Assembly: GCF_026339955.1 (NCBI RefSeq)
Contig: NZ_JAPEPW010000001.1
Span: forward strand, 7,151,001 to 7,215,000
Source: Streptomyces sp. NBC_01549
Lineage (GTDB): Bacteria; Actinomycetota; Actinomycetes; Streptomycetales; Streptomycetaceae
Direction: 5' to 3'
Length of the DNA stretch: 64,000 bases
The notes under the pieces are model-generated. The model saw only the letters and a list, made by a program, of their open reading frames with translations, was not told the origin of the DNA and made no database searches. Position 1 is the first letter of the stretch, and each line of letters starts with the position of its first letter. Positions 1 to 9,100 of this stretch are shown in pieces. The translations under genes and the position numbers were made by a program.

Positions 1-23
1 CGCCACGAGCACGGAGGTCGGAC

Positions 24-938
24 ATGGCAGGGCCGTTGGACGGCAGGGTCGCGCTGGTCGCGGGCGCGACCCGCGGAGCGGGCCGGGGCATCGCGGTGGA
101 ACTCGGCGCGGCCGGTGCCACCGTGTACGTCACCGGACGCAGCACGCGCGAGCGACGTTCGGAGTACGACCGCCCCGAGACGATCGAGGACACGGCGGAC
201 CTGGTCACCGCGGCCGGAGGCGTCGGCATCGCGGTGCGCACCGACCATCTGGTCCCCGCCGAGGTCGAGGCCCTGGTCGCCCGCATCGCGGACGAACAGG
301 GCCGCCTCGACCTCCTCGTCAATGACATCTGGGGCGGCGAGAAGGACTTCGAGTGGGACACCCCGCTCTGGGACACCGACCTCGACCAGGGCCTCGCGCT
401 GCTGCGCCGGGCCGTCGAGACGCACGCGATCACCAGCCATCACGCACTGCCCCTGCTGCTGCGCACCCCCGGCGGCCTCGTCGTCGAGATGACCGACGGC
501 ACCGCCGAGTACAACCACGACACCTACCGCGTCTCCTTCTTCTACGACCTCGCCAAGGCGTCCGTCCTGCGCATGGCGTTCTCCCTGGGCCACGAACTCG
601 GCCCGCGCGGCGCCACCGCGCTCGCGCTCACCCCCGGCTGGCTGCGCTCGGAGATGATGCTCGACACCTTCGACGTGAGCGAGGAGAACTGGCGGGACGC
701 CCTCGAGCGCGTCCCGCACTTCGCCATCTCCGAGACGCCCTCCTACGTCGGCCGTGCCGTGGCCGCGCTGGCCGCCGACCCGGACGTCGCGCGCTGGAAC
801 GGCCGGTCCCTCTCCAGCGGGCAACTCGCCCAGGAGTACGGCTTCACCGACCGCGACGGCAGCAGGCCGGATGCCTGGCGCTATCTCGTCGAGGTCCAGG
901 ACGCGGGCAGGCCGGCGGATGTGACGGGGTACCGGTGA
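24..938 (+). CDS. SDR family oxidoreductase (DHRS1-like)
   Basis: This 304-residue short-chain dehydrogenase should use NAD(P)(H) in the cytoplasm; its substrate cannot be read from sequence. The Rossmann glycine motif GATRGAGRG is at residues 14-22. The usual NNAG is replaced by a VNDIWGG stretch near residue 100, as in DHRS1-like proteins. The catalytic YxxxK is seen as YDLAK near residue 174. An acggaggt ribosome site lies about 6 bases before the ATG. The gene ends 2 bases from the convergent gene at 941. It is longer than classical 250-residue SDRs because of an insertion around the WDTPLW segment and a C-terminal tail. Confidence 0.88.
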   Translation: MAGPLDGRVALVAGATRGAGRGIAVELGAAGATVYVTGRSTRERRSEYDRPETIEDTADLVTAAGGVGIAVRTDHLVPAEVEALVARIADEQGRLDLLVNDIWGGEKDFEWDTPLWDTDLDQGLALLRRAVETHAITSHHALPLLLRTPGGLVVEMTDGTAEYNHDTYRVSFFYDLAKASVLRMAFSLGHELGPRGATALALTPGWLRSEMMLDTFDVSEENWRDALERVPHFAISETPSYVGRAVAALAADPDVARWNGRSLSSGQLAQEYGFTDRDGSRPDAWRYLVEVQDAGRPADVTGYR

Positions 939-940
939 GC

Positions 941-1477
941 TCAGGTGGGACTCACCGGTTGCAGCGGCCAGCGCGCGGAGTGGCCCGGGGGCAGCGCCAG
1001 ATCGTCCCGCACGGCCGCGTAGTAGCCCTCGCGTCCGGCGCGCTGCCGCTCCAACAGGGCCTGCCACGCCTGCGGGTCACGCGTCCCCTCGCGCAGGAAC
1101 TGCTCCATCTCCATCACCCCGACCACCCACGTCCGGGCCCGCTCGACCACCTGCGGACTGCCCAGGAGGATCAGCGCCTCCCCGGACGGATCCCGCGCGA
1201 CGGTGGCCTCGGCCAGCAGCGGCACGGCCTCCTCCGGGGACAAGGGGTGAGGGTGCGGGTCATTGCCCAGGTATGACGCCACCCGGTAAGTCAGAGTGAC
1301 GCTCTTCTTCAGCGACCGCGCGTAGTCGGCGTACACCGCGAGCCGCCGTTCCTCCCACCGGGCCGTCCGCTCCCGTTGGAAGCGGGCCCGATCGCCCCGC
1401 ACGATCGCCAGATACGAGCCGAGGGCACCGATGACCACGCCGATCAGCGCCGGAAGTTGTTGTATGAACGCGGACAT
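941..1477 (-). CDS. Hypothetical protein with N-terminal membrane anchor
   Basis: I do not recognise this 178-residue protein. Residues 5-25 form one hydrophobic helix, followed by a basic, charged region that looks helical (RGDRARFQRERTARWEERR), suggesting a bitopic protein facing the cytoplasm. The start chosen is the ATG at 1477, because the frame further upstream runs antisense to the adjacent SDR and has no protein-like composition. The start codon lies only 18 bases from that of the divergent SDR at 1496, so the two share a very compact promoter region. No catalytic motif is visible. Confidence 0.7.
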   Translation of the reverse strand: MSAFIQQLPALIGVVIGALGSYLAIVRGDRARFQRERTARWEERRLAVYADYARSLKKSVTLTYRVASYLGNDPHPHPLSPEEAVPLLAEATVARDPSGEALILLGSPQVVERARTWVVGVMEMEQFLREGTRDPQAWQALLERQRAGREGYYAAVRDDLALPPGHSARWPLQPVSPT

Positions 1478-1495
1478 GAGCGCACGGTATCCGTC

Positions 1496-2272
1496 ATGAG
1501 GCGATTCGAGGGATACGGAGTTCTGATCACGGGCGCGGCCCGCGGCATCGGCGCGGCCACCGCCCGTCGGCTGGCCGAGGAGGGCGCTCAGGTGCTCGTC
1601 ACGGACGTGGATCCGGCCGAGGCGGCGAAGACGGCCGCCTCGATCCGTGAACTGGGGGCGCGCGCCGAGGAGTTGGTGTGTGACGTGGGGGACAGGGCGA
1701 TGGTGGAGGCGGCCGTCGCGCACGCCGTGGACTCCTTCGGCTCGCTCGACGTCCTGGTCAACAACGCGTACGGGTGCTCTCCCGACGCCCCGCTCTTCGA
1801 GGACGAGCCGGACGAGGTGTGGGACCGCGACCTCGACCTCACCCTGACCGGCGCGTACCGCTGCTGCCGCGCGGCCCTCCCGCACCTGGTGGCCTCGGGC
1901 CGGGGCGCCATCGTCAACATCGGCTCGGTGAACGGCCTCCAGGACTTCGGCAACCATGCCTACAGCGCGGCCAAGGCGGGCCTCATGTCCCTCACGCGCA
2001 CCCTTGCCGGGCACGCGGCACCCCGTGGGGTACGGGTCAACCTGGTCGCGCCGGGCACGGTCCGCACCCCGGCGTGGGAGGGCCGCGACGACGATCTCGC
2101 CCAGGCGTCGGGGATCTATCCGCTCGGACGGGTCGGTGAGCCGGACGACATCGCGGCCGCCGTCGCCTTCCTCGCCTCCCGGGACGCGGCGTGGATCACC
2201 GGGACCACGCTGTGCGTGGACGGAGGCCTCACCGCGGTCAACACGGGTTTCCGGAGCGCGGTGAGGCCGTGA
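1496..2272 (+). CDS. SDR family NAD(P)-dependent oxidoreductase
   Basis: A classical SDR of 258 residues. It has a TGxxxGxG nucleotide motif (ITGAARGIGAA), NNAY in place of NNAG, a catalytic Ser followed by YSAAK, and the C-terminal TGTTLCVDGG signature typical of FabG-like enzymes. The ATG at 1496 is preferred: the longer frame reaching back to 1376 overlaps the divergent gene and adds a non-SDR extension. The 3' end overlaps the converging decarboxylase gene by 35 bases. The substrate is unknown. Confidence 0.88.
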   Translation: MRRFEGYGVLITGAARGIGAATARRLAEEGAQVLVTDVDPAEAAKTAASIRELGARAEELVCDVGDRAMVEAAVAHAVDSFGSLDVLVNNAYGCSPDAPLFEDEPDEVWDRDLDLTLTGAYRCCRAALPHLVASGRGAIVNIGSVNGLQDFGNHAYSAAKAGLMSLTRTLAGHAAPRGVRVNLVAPGTVRTPAWEGRDDDLAQASGIYPLGRVGEPDDIAAAVAFLASRDAAWITGTTLCVDGGLTAVNTGFRSAVRP

Positions 2273-3656
2273 GGGCGGCCGACCGCAGGACGGAGAACAC
2301 CCTCTCGGTGTCGGCCTTGGTCGTACGCCAGTTGCTGAAGGCGGCCCGCAGCCCCTGAGTCCCCGCGTACACGGTCGGCGTCACGTAGGCCTCGCCCGAG
2401 GCCGCGACCGCCGCCGCCAGCGCGTGCACCCGCTCCCGCGTGGGCTCGTCCGCGAGGGTGAAGCAGACGACGTTGAGCCGGACGGGCGCCAGGAGCCGCA
2501 ACTCCGGTACGTCCGTGATGTGTTCGCCCAGCAACCGGGCGAGCGCGATGTTCCGCTCGACGATCTCGCGATGCCCCTCGCGTCCGTACGCCATCAGGGA
2601 GAACCACGCCGGGAGCGCCCGCAACCGGCGCGAGTTCTCCGGCGTGAGGTGCAGGAAGTCGGGGTCGCCGGCCGGCAGGCCCAGGTACGGGGACTCGTTG
2701 TGGAAGACCCGGACCTGGAGGTCCTGGCGGCGCGTGAACTGCACGGCAGCGTCGTAGGGGACGTTGAGCCACTTGTGCAGGTCGACACAGACGGAGTCGG
2801 CCGCGTCGAGCCCGTCGACGAGATGCGCGTACGACGGTGACAGCGCGGCGAAGCCGCCGAACGCCGCGTCCACGTGCAACCAGAAGTCATACCGCTCCTT
2901 GAGCGCGGCGATGGCCCGCAGATCGTCGAAGTCGACGGTGTTCACGGTTCCGGCGTTCGCCACGACGACCGCCGGACGCCCGTCGAGCCCGTCGAGGGCG
3001 GCGGCCAGGCGTTCGACGTCGACGGCCTCGCGGTTCCCGGACAGCACCGGCACCGTACGCAGCCGGTCCCGGCCGATGCCCAGCACGGACAGCGCCTTGG
3101 TGACGCTGGAGTGCGGGGAGCCGGACAGCACGTCGACCGGTCCGAGCGCGGCGGCACCTTCTCGTGACACGGACACGCCCAGCCGCTCGCCCAGCCACTC
3201 CCGCGCGATCGCCAGACCGACCGTGTTCGAGACGGTCGCGCCGGTCACGAACGCCCCGCTGTGCGCCTCGCCCAGTCCGAACAGCTCGCGCAGCCAGCCC
3301 ACCGTCTCCCGCTCCAGCGCGCTCGCCGACGACCCGTCGCCGCCGGACACGTTCTGGTCGTACGCGCCGGTCAGCCAGTCCCCGGTGAGCGAGGCGGGCG
3401 TCGCGCCGCCGGTGACGAAACCGAGGTAGCGCGGGCCCGCGGAGCCGGAGAACCCGGGCGCCCAGCGCTCGGTGAACCGGCTCAGCGCGCCCTGCGCGCC
3501 GCGCCCTTCGGCCGGCAGCGGCTCGGGGTCGGGCACCTTGCCGGGGTCGGCGACAGGACGCCCGTCGAGTCCGCCCACCTCCCCGGCGGCGAAGTCACGG
3601 GCGGACTGCAGGAGCTCGGGAAGCCGGGAGAGATCGTCGGCGAGTGTGCGATGCAT
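2238..3656 (-). CDS. PLP-dependent group II amino acid decarboxylase
   Basis: A 472-residue cytosolic enzyme of the aromatic-amino-acid / diaminobutyrate decarboxylase family, expected to release CO2 from an amino acid. The PLP lysine is Lys295 in DLHKWLN. HVDAAFGG (261-268) supplies the Asp that contacts the pyridinium nitrogen, and His182 in SPHSS is placed to stack on the ring. The length matches the family. The real substrate cannot be assigned by eye: members act on tyrosine, DOPA, tryptophan, glutamate or diaminobutyrate. Its last 35 bases overlap the end of the SDR on the other strand, so the transcripts would be complementary there. Confidence 0.87.
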   Translation of the reverse strand: MHRTLADDLSRLPELLQSARDFAAGEVGGLDGRPVADPGKVPDPEPLPAEGRGAQGALSRFTERWAPGFSGSAGPRYLGFVTGGATPASLTGDWLTGAYDQNVSGGDGSSASALERETVGWLRELFGLGEAHSGAFVTGATVSNTVGLAIAREWLGERLGVSVSREGAAALGPVDVLSGSPHSSVTKALSVLGIGRDRLRTVPVLSGNREAVDVERLAAALDGLDGRPAVVVANAGTVNTVDFDDLRAIAALKERYDFWLHVDAAFGGFAALSPSYAHLVDGLDAADSVCVDLHKWLNVPYDAAVQFTRRQDLQVRVFHNESPYLGLPAGDPDFLHLTPENSRRLRALPAWFSLMAYGREGHREIVERNIALARLLGEHITDVPELRLLAPVRLNVVCFTLADEPTRERVHALAAAVAASGEAYVTPTVYAGTQGLRAAFSNWRTTKADTERVFSVLRSAALTASPRSGNPC

Positions 3657-3837
3657 GGCGGCAGCCTAGGTCGGGCGGCGCACCCGGAGCCTGGTCCAAT
3701 TCGGGGTAAGTGGACTGCCCCCAATGTCACCGTTTCGTCGCAGACCGGACAGCCGTACAACGCCTGTGCCCCGACGCGGGTCTAGCAGGCGGACAACGAG
3801 GGAAACACCGGTGAACACGCAGACAGAAGGGCCTGAC

Positions 3838-4533
3838 ATGGGGCACATACGCAGACGGGGAGCCGTCGCTCTGGGCATCGCCGGACTGGTCGCGCCGCTG
3901 ACGCTCGCGCTGGGCACGGCGCCCGCGCAGGCCGCGAGCTGTACGACACAGACCGGCCCGTACCAGAAGCAGGTGGAGAAGTTCCTTGGCCGACCGGTCG
4001 ACGGCCGGCAGTCCACCGCCGACTGCAAGGCGATCCAGGCCTTCCAGACCAAGCACGGCATCACCCCGAACGCGGGCTACGCCGGGTCCGTCACCTGGGG
4101 CGTGATGGACCTGATGAACAAGCAGAAGGCCGTCGGCAACAAGCCCAACAAGGACGGCAAGTGCCCCGTCAACAAGGGCCGCATCGCCTGCGTCAACCTG
4201 ACCCTCCAGCTCAGCTGGATCCAGGACGGCAGCAGGCTCGTCTACGGTCCGGTGCCGGTCCGCACGGGACGCGACGGCTATGAGACCCGCACCGGTCTGA
4301 AGAAGATCTACTGGCGGGACATCGACCACGTCTCGACCATCTACAACGTGCCCATGCCCTACAGCCAGTTCTTCGACGGCGGCCAGGCCTTCCACTCGGT
4401 CGGCCTGAGCATGTGGAACCCGCCCGGCTCACACGGTTGTGTCAACATGACCACGACCACCGCCAAGAAGTACTGGTCGCTGCTGAAGAACGGCGACGAC
4501 GTCTTCGTCTACGGCCGCAAGCCGGGCACCTGA
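3838..4533 (+). CDS. Secreted L,D-transpeptidase with peptidoglycan-binding domain
   Basis: A 231-residue exported protein that should make 3-3 peptide cross-links in the cell wall. An arginine-rich n-region and hydrophobic stretch (residues 5-32, ending AQAAS) form the signal peptide. Residues 45-92 resemble a PG_binding_1 domain. The YkuD catalytic domain ends with SHGCVNM at 198-204, with nucleophile Cys201, and an HSVG histidine near 186. A GTG at 3811 is in frame, also has a fair ribosome site, and would add nine residues; the ATG at 3838 is preferred because it gives a normal signal peptide. Confidence 0.87.
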   Translation: MGHIRRRGAVALGIAGLVAPLTLALGTAPAQAASCTTQTGPYQKQVEKFLGRPVDGRQSTADCKAIQAFQTKHGITPNAGYAGSVTWGVMDLMNKQKAVGNKPNKDGKCPVNKGRIACVNLTLQLSWIQDGSRLVYGPVPVRTGRDGYETRTGLKKIYWRDIDHVSTIYNVPMPYSQFFDGGQAFHSVGLSMWNPPGSHGCVNMTTTTAKKYWSLLKNGDDVFVYGRKPGT

Positions 4534-4561
4534 CGGCACCCGGCCGCGCCCGGGGACGTCA

Positions 4562-5764
4562 TCACGCCTCGGGCGCGTCCCCGAAGTCCGGGATCTCCAG
4601 CCTGACCCCACCCTGCCGCGCTGACTCGTGCGCGACGATGCCCGGCAGGGTGTAGCGGGCCGCGACCCACGCGTTCACCGACGGCAGCGTCCGGGTGTTG
4701 ACCGCGGTCACGAAGTCGTCCACCAGGAAGTGGTGGCTGCCCTCGTGACCGTTGTGCAGGTGCTCGAACTCCCGGGGGAGCCGCGCCCGGTCGTGCACGG
4801 GCGCCGACCCCGACGTGAACGCGGCCCGCAGCGCCGGCGCGATGTGCTGGAGCGAGGGATCGTCCGGCGCCAGCGTCGGCTTGGGCTCGAGGAGCTCCGT
4901 GATGTCCCGCACCCCCTTCTTGTCCTGCCAGAAGCTCACCGTCGCGAGCTGTTCCATGCTGGCGTCGGTCCCGAAGAACCGGAAACGCGACTCCCGGATG
5001 TGCGAGGGATAGCCGACCCGCCGGAACTCGTTCGTACGGAACGAGCCGCCGCCCGCCACCTCGAACAGCGCGGTCGCGTTGGAGAAGTCATTGCCGAACT
5101 GGCTGACCTCCTTGTCGAACACCCCGTCCCCGCGCTCGTCGCGCACCCCGATCGCCGACACGCTCACCGCGTGCGTCCGCCAGGCGCCGAGCACCCCGCC
5201 CACCGAGTGCGTCGGGTACAGGAGCGGGGGATAGCTGGCGGTCGCCTTCCAGTTCTCGCCGCCGCTGTACCGGTAGGCCTCGTAGAACCCGAGATCCATG
5301 TCATGGACGTAGTCGCCCTCGGCGTAGAACAGCCGCCCGAAGGCGCCCTCGGCGATCTGGTTGCGGGCGTGCACCGTCGCCGGGTTGTACTGGCTGGTCT
5401 CGCCCATCATGTACGTCAGTCCGGTCGCCCGTACCGCGTCGATGATCGCCGCGATCTCGTCCCGGGTGATGGCCATCGGCACCGCGGAGTACACATGCTT
5501 GCCCGCCCGGAGCCCCTGGAGCACCAGCGGCCCATGGGTCCAGCGCTGGGTGAAGATCGCGACGGCGTCCACCGCCTTCGACTCCAGCATCGCCTCGTAC
5601 GAGGGGAAGGTGCCCGACAGCCCTTCGGCGGCCGCCAGTTCGTCCGCCCGCTCGGGGAGCAGATCGGTGACGTGGACATCGCCGACGCCGGGGTGGGCGA
5701 GAAACAGCTTCGCGAACTGGCCGGAGAACTGGCCGGCGCCGACGATGCCGAGAGAGAACGTCAT
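4562..5764 (-). CDS. Gfo/Idh/MocA family oxidoreductase
   Basis: A 400-residue NAD(P)-dependent sugar or inositol-type dehydrogenase. The N-terminus MTFSLGIVGAGQFSG carries the GxGxxS nucleotide motif. The family EKP signature, expected after the GLRAGKHVY stretch, appears altered to AVP (YSAVP). The C-terminal half has the long substrate-domain sheet of this family. The gene is divergent from a ROK regulator, and the 184-base space between them carries paired operator-like sites, so the regulator probably controls this gene in response to a sugar. The start at ATG 5764 is set by the beginning of the Rossmann strand. Confidence 0.85.
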   Translation of the reverse strand: MTFSLGIVGAGQFSGQFAKLFLAHPGVGDVHVTDLLPERADELAAAEGLSGTFPSYEAMLESKAVDAVAIFTQRWTHGPLVLQGLRAGKHVYSAVPMAITRDEIAAIIDAVRATGLTYMMGETSQYNPATVHARNQIAEGAFGRLFYAEGDYVHDMDLGFYEAYRYSGGENWKATASYPPLLYPTHSVGGVLGAWRTHAVSVSAIGVRDERGDGVFDKEVSQFGNDFSNATALFEVAGGGSFRTNEFRRVGYPSHIRESRFRFFGTDASMEQLATVSFWQDKKGVRDITELLEPKPTLAPDDPSLQHIAPALRAAFTSGSAPVHDRARLPREFEHLHNGHEGSHHFLVDDFVTAVNTRTLPSVNAWVAARYTLPGIVAHESARQGGVRLEIPDFGDAPEA

Positions 5765-5821
5765 CTGAGCAACATCCTTCACTGGTGGAGACTTCACGGG
5801 TCGGGCTCGTCCTGGCCCCAT

Positions 5822-5925
5822 TTACTTTTGATGCGGAACAATCAAGGCGTCAAGGGCCCTGCGTGCATCTCTTCCTGCAGGCTGCAGGGCCATAGAATGA
5901 CGCCATTACTTCTGAGGCAGAATAA
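5822..5925. promoter_or_regulatory. Two direct operator-like sites flanking a palindrome (ROK regulator)
   Basis: TTACTTTTGATGCGGAACAA (5822-5841) and TTACTTCTGAGGCAGAATAA (5906-5925) match at 16 of 20 positions. The second contains the dyad TTCTG-AGG-CAGAA. The copies start 84 bases apart, which is eight turns of B-DNA. A perfect 15-base palindrome, CCTGCAG-G-CTGCAGG (5874-5888), lies between them. Sites of this kind are expected for a repressor that loops DNA between two divergent promoters. Assignment to the adjacent ROK protein is inferred from position. Confidence 0.65.
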
Positions 5926-5948
5926 AACCTTGCGGGAGTCCGACCCTC

Positions 5949-7121
5949 ATGACCACACATGCCGCCGCCAGCTGGCTGCCACTGAGTCCGGGTGAGCGCG
6001 CGGTGGCGATCGAGGTGCTTGTGTGCGGACCGCTGTCGCGCAGCGAGATCGCCCGCCGCCTGAACCTGTCGGTGGGCAGTCTCACCCGGCTGACCAAACC
6101 GCTGATCGAGTCCGGGCTGCTGATCGAGGCCGCCGAGTCGGGGGAGGGGGAGGGCGCGGAGGTACGGCAGGGGCGTCCCTCACGGCCGCTGGACGTCGTG
6201 GCCGAGTCCCGCTCCTTCATCGGATTCAAGATCACCGAGGACATGGTCTACGGCGTCGTCACCACGTTGCGCAGCGACATCGTGGCGCGTCATGACCGCC
6301 CGCTCGTCACCCACGACCCGGCCGAAGTCGCCGACCTGTTGGCGGAGATGGCCGACGGGTTCGCCCGCGCCTTTCCCGGGCCGGCCGGAATCGGCATCGG
6401 AGTCGGCGGCCGTGTCGAGAAACGATCGGTCGTCGCCGAGTCGGCCTTCCTCGGCTGGACGGACGTCCCGCTGGCCGAACTCGTGGGACTGCGCACCGGG
6501 TTGCCCGTGGTCGTCGAGAACGACGTCGCCGCCCTCGTGGAGGCCGAGAGCTGGTTCGGCGCCGGCCGCGGACTCGACCGCTTCGCGGTCCTCACCATCG
6601 GCGCCGGAATCGGCTACGGCCTCGTTCTCGGCGGCAGCCGGGTCGCCTGCGCGGAGGACGGGCGGGGCGCGGCCCGCCGCTGGCTCGTGAACCCGTACGG
6701 CCCCCTCACTCCCGAAGGGGAACGCGGCAGCGCCATCTCCCTCCTGGGCATCCCCAGCATCCGCTACCAGGTCCGCGCCGCCACCGGCGAGGACCTGACG
6801 TACGAGGAGATCCTCGCCCGTGCCGCGGCGGGTGACCCCCTGCCGGCCCGCGTCCTCGACGAGGCGGCCCGCGCCCTGGGCACCCTCGTGGCGCAGATCG
6901 CCAACTTCGCCATGCCGCAGAAGATCCTGCTCGCCGGAGAGGGGGTCGGCCTCGTCGACGTGGCGGGCCCGGTCGTGGAGGAGACGATCCTCACACACCG
7001 CCACCCACAGGCCGATCCGGTCAATCTGGAGACGAAGGTCTCCGACTTCCACGACTGGGCGCGCGGGGCCGCGGTGCTGGCCATCCAGGTGCTGGTGCTC
7101 GGTGCGGGGGAGGGACGGTGA
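5949..7121 (+). CDS. ROK family transcriptional regulator
   Basis: A 390-residue regulator. A winged helix-turn-helix fills residues 15-60 (LSRSEIARRLNLSVGSLTRL). It is followed by a ROK sugar-kinase-like domain with IGIGVGG near 140, VVENDVAAL in the middle and an IGAGIGYGLVLGG glycine motif. The usual ROK zinc-binding CxCGxxGC cluster is absent: the matching place reads WLVNPYGPLTPEGERG. It may therefore sense its ligand differently from Mlc/NagC. It is divergent from the Gfo/Idh oxidoreductase and is the likely owner of the paired sites upstream. Confidence 0.87.
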   Translation: MTTHAAASWLPLSPGERAVAIEVLVCGPLSRSEIARRLNLSVGSLTRLTKPLIESGLLIEAAESGEGEGAEVRQGRPSRPLDVVAESRSFIGFKITEDMVYGVVTTLRSDIVARHDRPLVTHDPAEVADLLAEMADGFARAFPGPAGIGIGVGGRVEKRSVVAESAFLGWTDVPLAELVGLRTGLPVVVENDVAALVEAESWFGAGRGLDRFAVLTIGAGIGYGLVLGGSRVACAEDGRGAARRWLVNPYGPLTPEGERGSAISLLGIPSIRYQVRAATGEDLTYEEILARAAAGDPLPARVLDEAARALGTLVAQIANFAMPQKILLAGEGVGLVDVAGPVVEETILTHRHPQADPVNLETKVSDFHDWARGAAVLAIQVLVLGAGEGR

Positions 7122-7236
7122 GCAGGTGCGAAGGGTGATCCCACGTCGGACGAGTGATCAGGTTCACGGTCCGTAATGTCGCGAGGTGCACCTTTACTCA
7201 CATCGCCTTCACGCCAAGGCCCGTATGCTTCACACC

Positions 7237-7413
7237 ATGTCCACCACTCCTGGAACCGACTCCGTGCGGTCCGCCGCCGATGTCAACGAGGAGATCCGGG
7301 CCCTCTGGTTCCGGGCAGGTGGGACGCTGAGCATGGAGGAGCGCCGGGAGTACCAGCGGCTCGTGCTGGAGTGGGCGGAAGCCGCCCCCCAGTCGCCCAC
7401 ACAGGCGGCCTGA
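7237..7413 (+). CDS. Small conserved-looking hypothetical protein
   Basis: A 58-residue soluble, acidic protein (motif EERREYQRLVLEWAEA) of unknown function. The ATG at 7237 was chosen over an upstream in-frame ATG at 7186 because helical, compositionally normal sequence begins there. TATGCT at 7224-7229 resembles a -10 box and would give a very short or leaderless transcript. A strong hairpin terminator follows the stop. It probably folds as one or two helices. Confidence 0.6.
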   Translation: MSTTPGTDSVRSAADVNEEIRALWFRAGGTLSMEERREYQRLVLEWAEAAPQSPTQAA

Positions 7414-7443
7414 TCTCGCTCGGCCGCCCCGCGAGCCCGTGAC

Positions 7444-7482
7444 GAACGGGGCCTGACTCCTCTCCGAGTCTCGGCCCCGTTC
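7444..7482. terminator. Bidirectional hairpin terminator
   Basis: GAACGGGGCC (7444-7453) pairs perfectly with GGCCCCGTTC (7473-7482), and an inner GACTC/GAGTC stem extends the hairpin. It lies between converging genes (small protein at 7237 and protease at 7502) and can serve both. Confidence 0.8.
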
Positions 7483-7501
7483 CCCGTCCGCCGCTGCGGC
7501 C

Positions 7502-8881
7502 TCAGCCCCAACTCTGCGAGTACTGCCGCCGATAGCGGTTGCGGTCCTGTTCCGTACGGATGTAACGCGTGGCGACCAGCGCGATGATGCTGCCGGCGAT
7601 GACCAGCAGCCCCGGGCCGATGTTCTGCGGGTCCGTGAGGCGGGCCAGGAGCGACTCGGAGGTGCCCCCCACTGCCTGGACCGAGCCCGGTGCGGCGGAT
7701 CCCGGCACGGCCGCCGTGCCCTGCGAGGCCGCGGGCGCGGAGGAGGACTGGGCGGTGGAGCCCGCCGCGCCCTGGGCCGCGGCCCCCGGTCCGGTCAGTT
7801 TCACCCCAAGTGCCGTGAGGGCCTTGGTGATCGGCTGGAAGAACGTCGTACCGCCCGCGGTGCAGTCCCCGTTGCCCCCCGAGGTCACACCGAGCGCGAT
7901 GCCCTCGGAGAACAACGGCCCGCCGCTGTCGCCCGGTTCGGCGCACACATTGGTCTCGATCAGACCGGTCACGGTGCCCTCGGGGTAGTTGACCGTCGCG
8001 TTGAGAGCCTTCACCTGACCGTCGTGGAGTCCACTGGTACTGCCGCTGCGGAAGACCCGCTGGCCGACCGTCGCATCGGCGGTGCCGATGATCTGGACGC
8101 CCTTGCCGCCGCCGATCGAGACGACGTTGTTCCCGGTGTCGTTCTCACCGTTGTTGTACTGGATGAGGGAGAAGTCACTGCCGGGGAACGCCGTGGTGAT
8201 CGTCTGACCCAGCTGCTTGGTGCCCTGGTTGTCGCCGAACCAGACGGAGCCGGCCGGCCCGCAGTGCCCGGCCGTCAGGATGAACTCGTTGCGCCCGTTG
8301 GTCACGTTGTAGCCCGCCGAACAGCGCCCGCCGGTCGAGAACATCGGCAGGGCGGCGTTGAGCCGCGTGGTGAACGTGCCCTCGGTCCGCTCCATGCGGA
8401 CCGAACTGCCCATGCTCTCGGCGAGCTTCTTCATCCGGGACCAGTCGGCGGCGGAGACGGTGCGATCGGCCCGCACCACCACCTCGTTGTTGACATAGTC
8501 CATGGCCCAGGCGGTGCCCGCGACCCGTGGCGCCGCCTTGAGCGCCTTCGTCACGGACTTGAGGTCCTCCATGCTGTGGCTCACGACCTTGGGGCGTGCG
8601 CCTGCGTTCTTCACCTCGGCCGCCGCGGCCGAGTCGGTCACCGCGACCACGGGGCGCCCGTCGGCGGCGATCCAACTGCCCGCCGTACGCGAGGCGCCCA
8701 GGGTCGACACCAGACCCGCGCCCTTGCCCGCGGCGGCCAGAGTGGCGCTCTGCGGGGCACGTGACGCGGCGGACGGCTCGCTCGCCATGGCGTGCGTCAC
8801 CATCAACCCTCCGCAGAGGACCCCGCCGACGGCCGCGAGCCGCGCCCCCCGTCGGACGATCCGTCGTCGTGCGTGCCTCAT
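7502..8881 (-). CDS. Membrane-anchored S1 (streptogrisin-type) serine protease
   Basis: A 459-residue exported protease. A signal peptide covers residues 1-33 and a pro-region runs to about 180. The chymotrypsin-fold domain follows with the triad His206 (TAGHC), Asp236 (GSDFSL) and Ser319 (GDSGGP). After it comes a Ser/Ala/Gly-rich linker (about 355-410), one transmembrane helix (IGPGLLVIAGSIIALVATRY, about 420-439) and a basic tail. Most streptogrisins are released, whereas this one should stay on the outer face of the membrane. The space to the divergent DJ-1 gene is 219 bases and shows no clear operator. Confidence 0.88.
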   Translation of the reverse strand: MRHARRRIVRRGARLAAVGGVLCGGLMVTHAMASEPSAASRAPQSATLAAAGKGAGLVSTLGASRTAGSWIAADGRPVVAVTDSAAAAEVKNAGARPKVVSHSMEDLKSVTKALKAAPRVAGTAWAMDYVNNEVVVRADRTVSAADWSRMKKLAESMGSSVRMERTEGTFTTRLNAALPMFSTGGRCSAGYNVTNGRNEFILTAGHCGPAGSVWFGDNQGTKQLGQTITTAFPGSDFSLIQYNNGENDTGNNVVSIGGGKGVQIIGTADATVGQRVFRSGSTSGLHDGQVKALNATVNYPEGTVTGLIETNVCAEPGDSGGPLFSEGIALGVTSGGNGDCTAGGTTFFQPITKALTALGVKLTGPGAAAQGAAGSTAQSSSAPAASQGTAAVPGSAAPGSVQAVGGTSESLLARLTDPQNIGPGLLVIAGSIIALVATRYIRTEQDRNRYRRQYSQSWG

Positions 8882-9100
8882 GCATGGGCTCCCGAAGCCG
8901 TACGGTGCGGCGTCGACGCCGCCGGGGCTCCGGTCGTGAGCCCTCCTTCCATACGCGCGCCCGTGCCCTCGCGTTCACCCTCGGCCGTTCTCCGGTTCAG
9001 GGATTGCCGACCGCTCCGCCGAACACGACCACTTCCGCCGGTTCGTCCCCTTTGTTCGGCACCGCCGGGCCGGTGATTCGAGGCCTGCCATGATGGGCGC

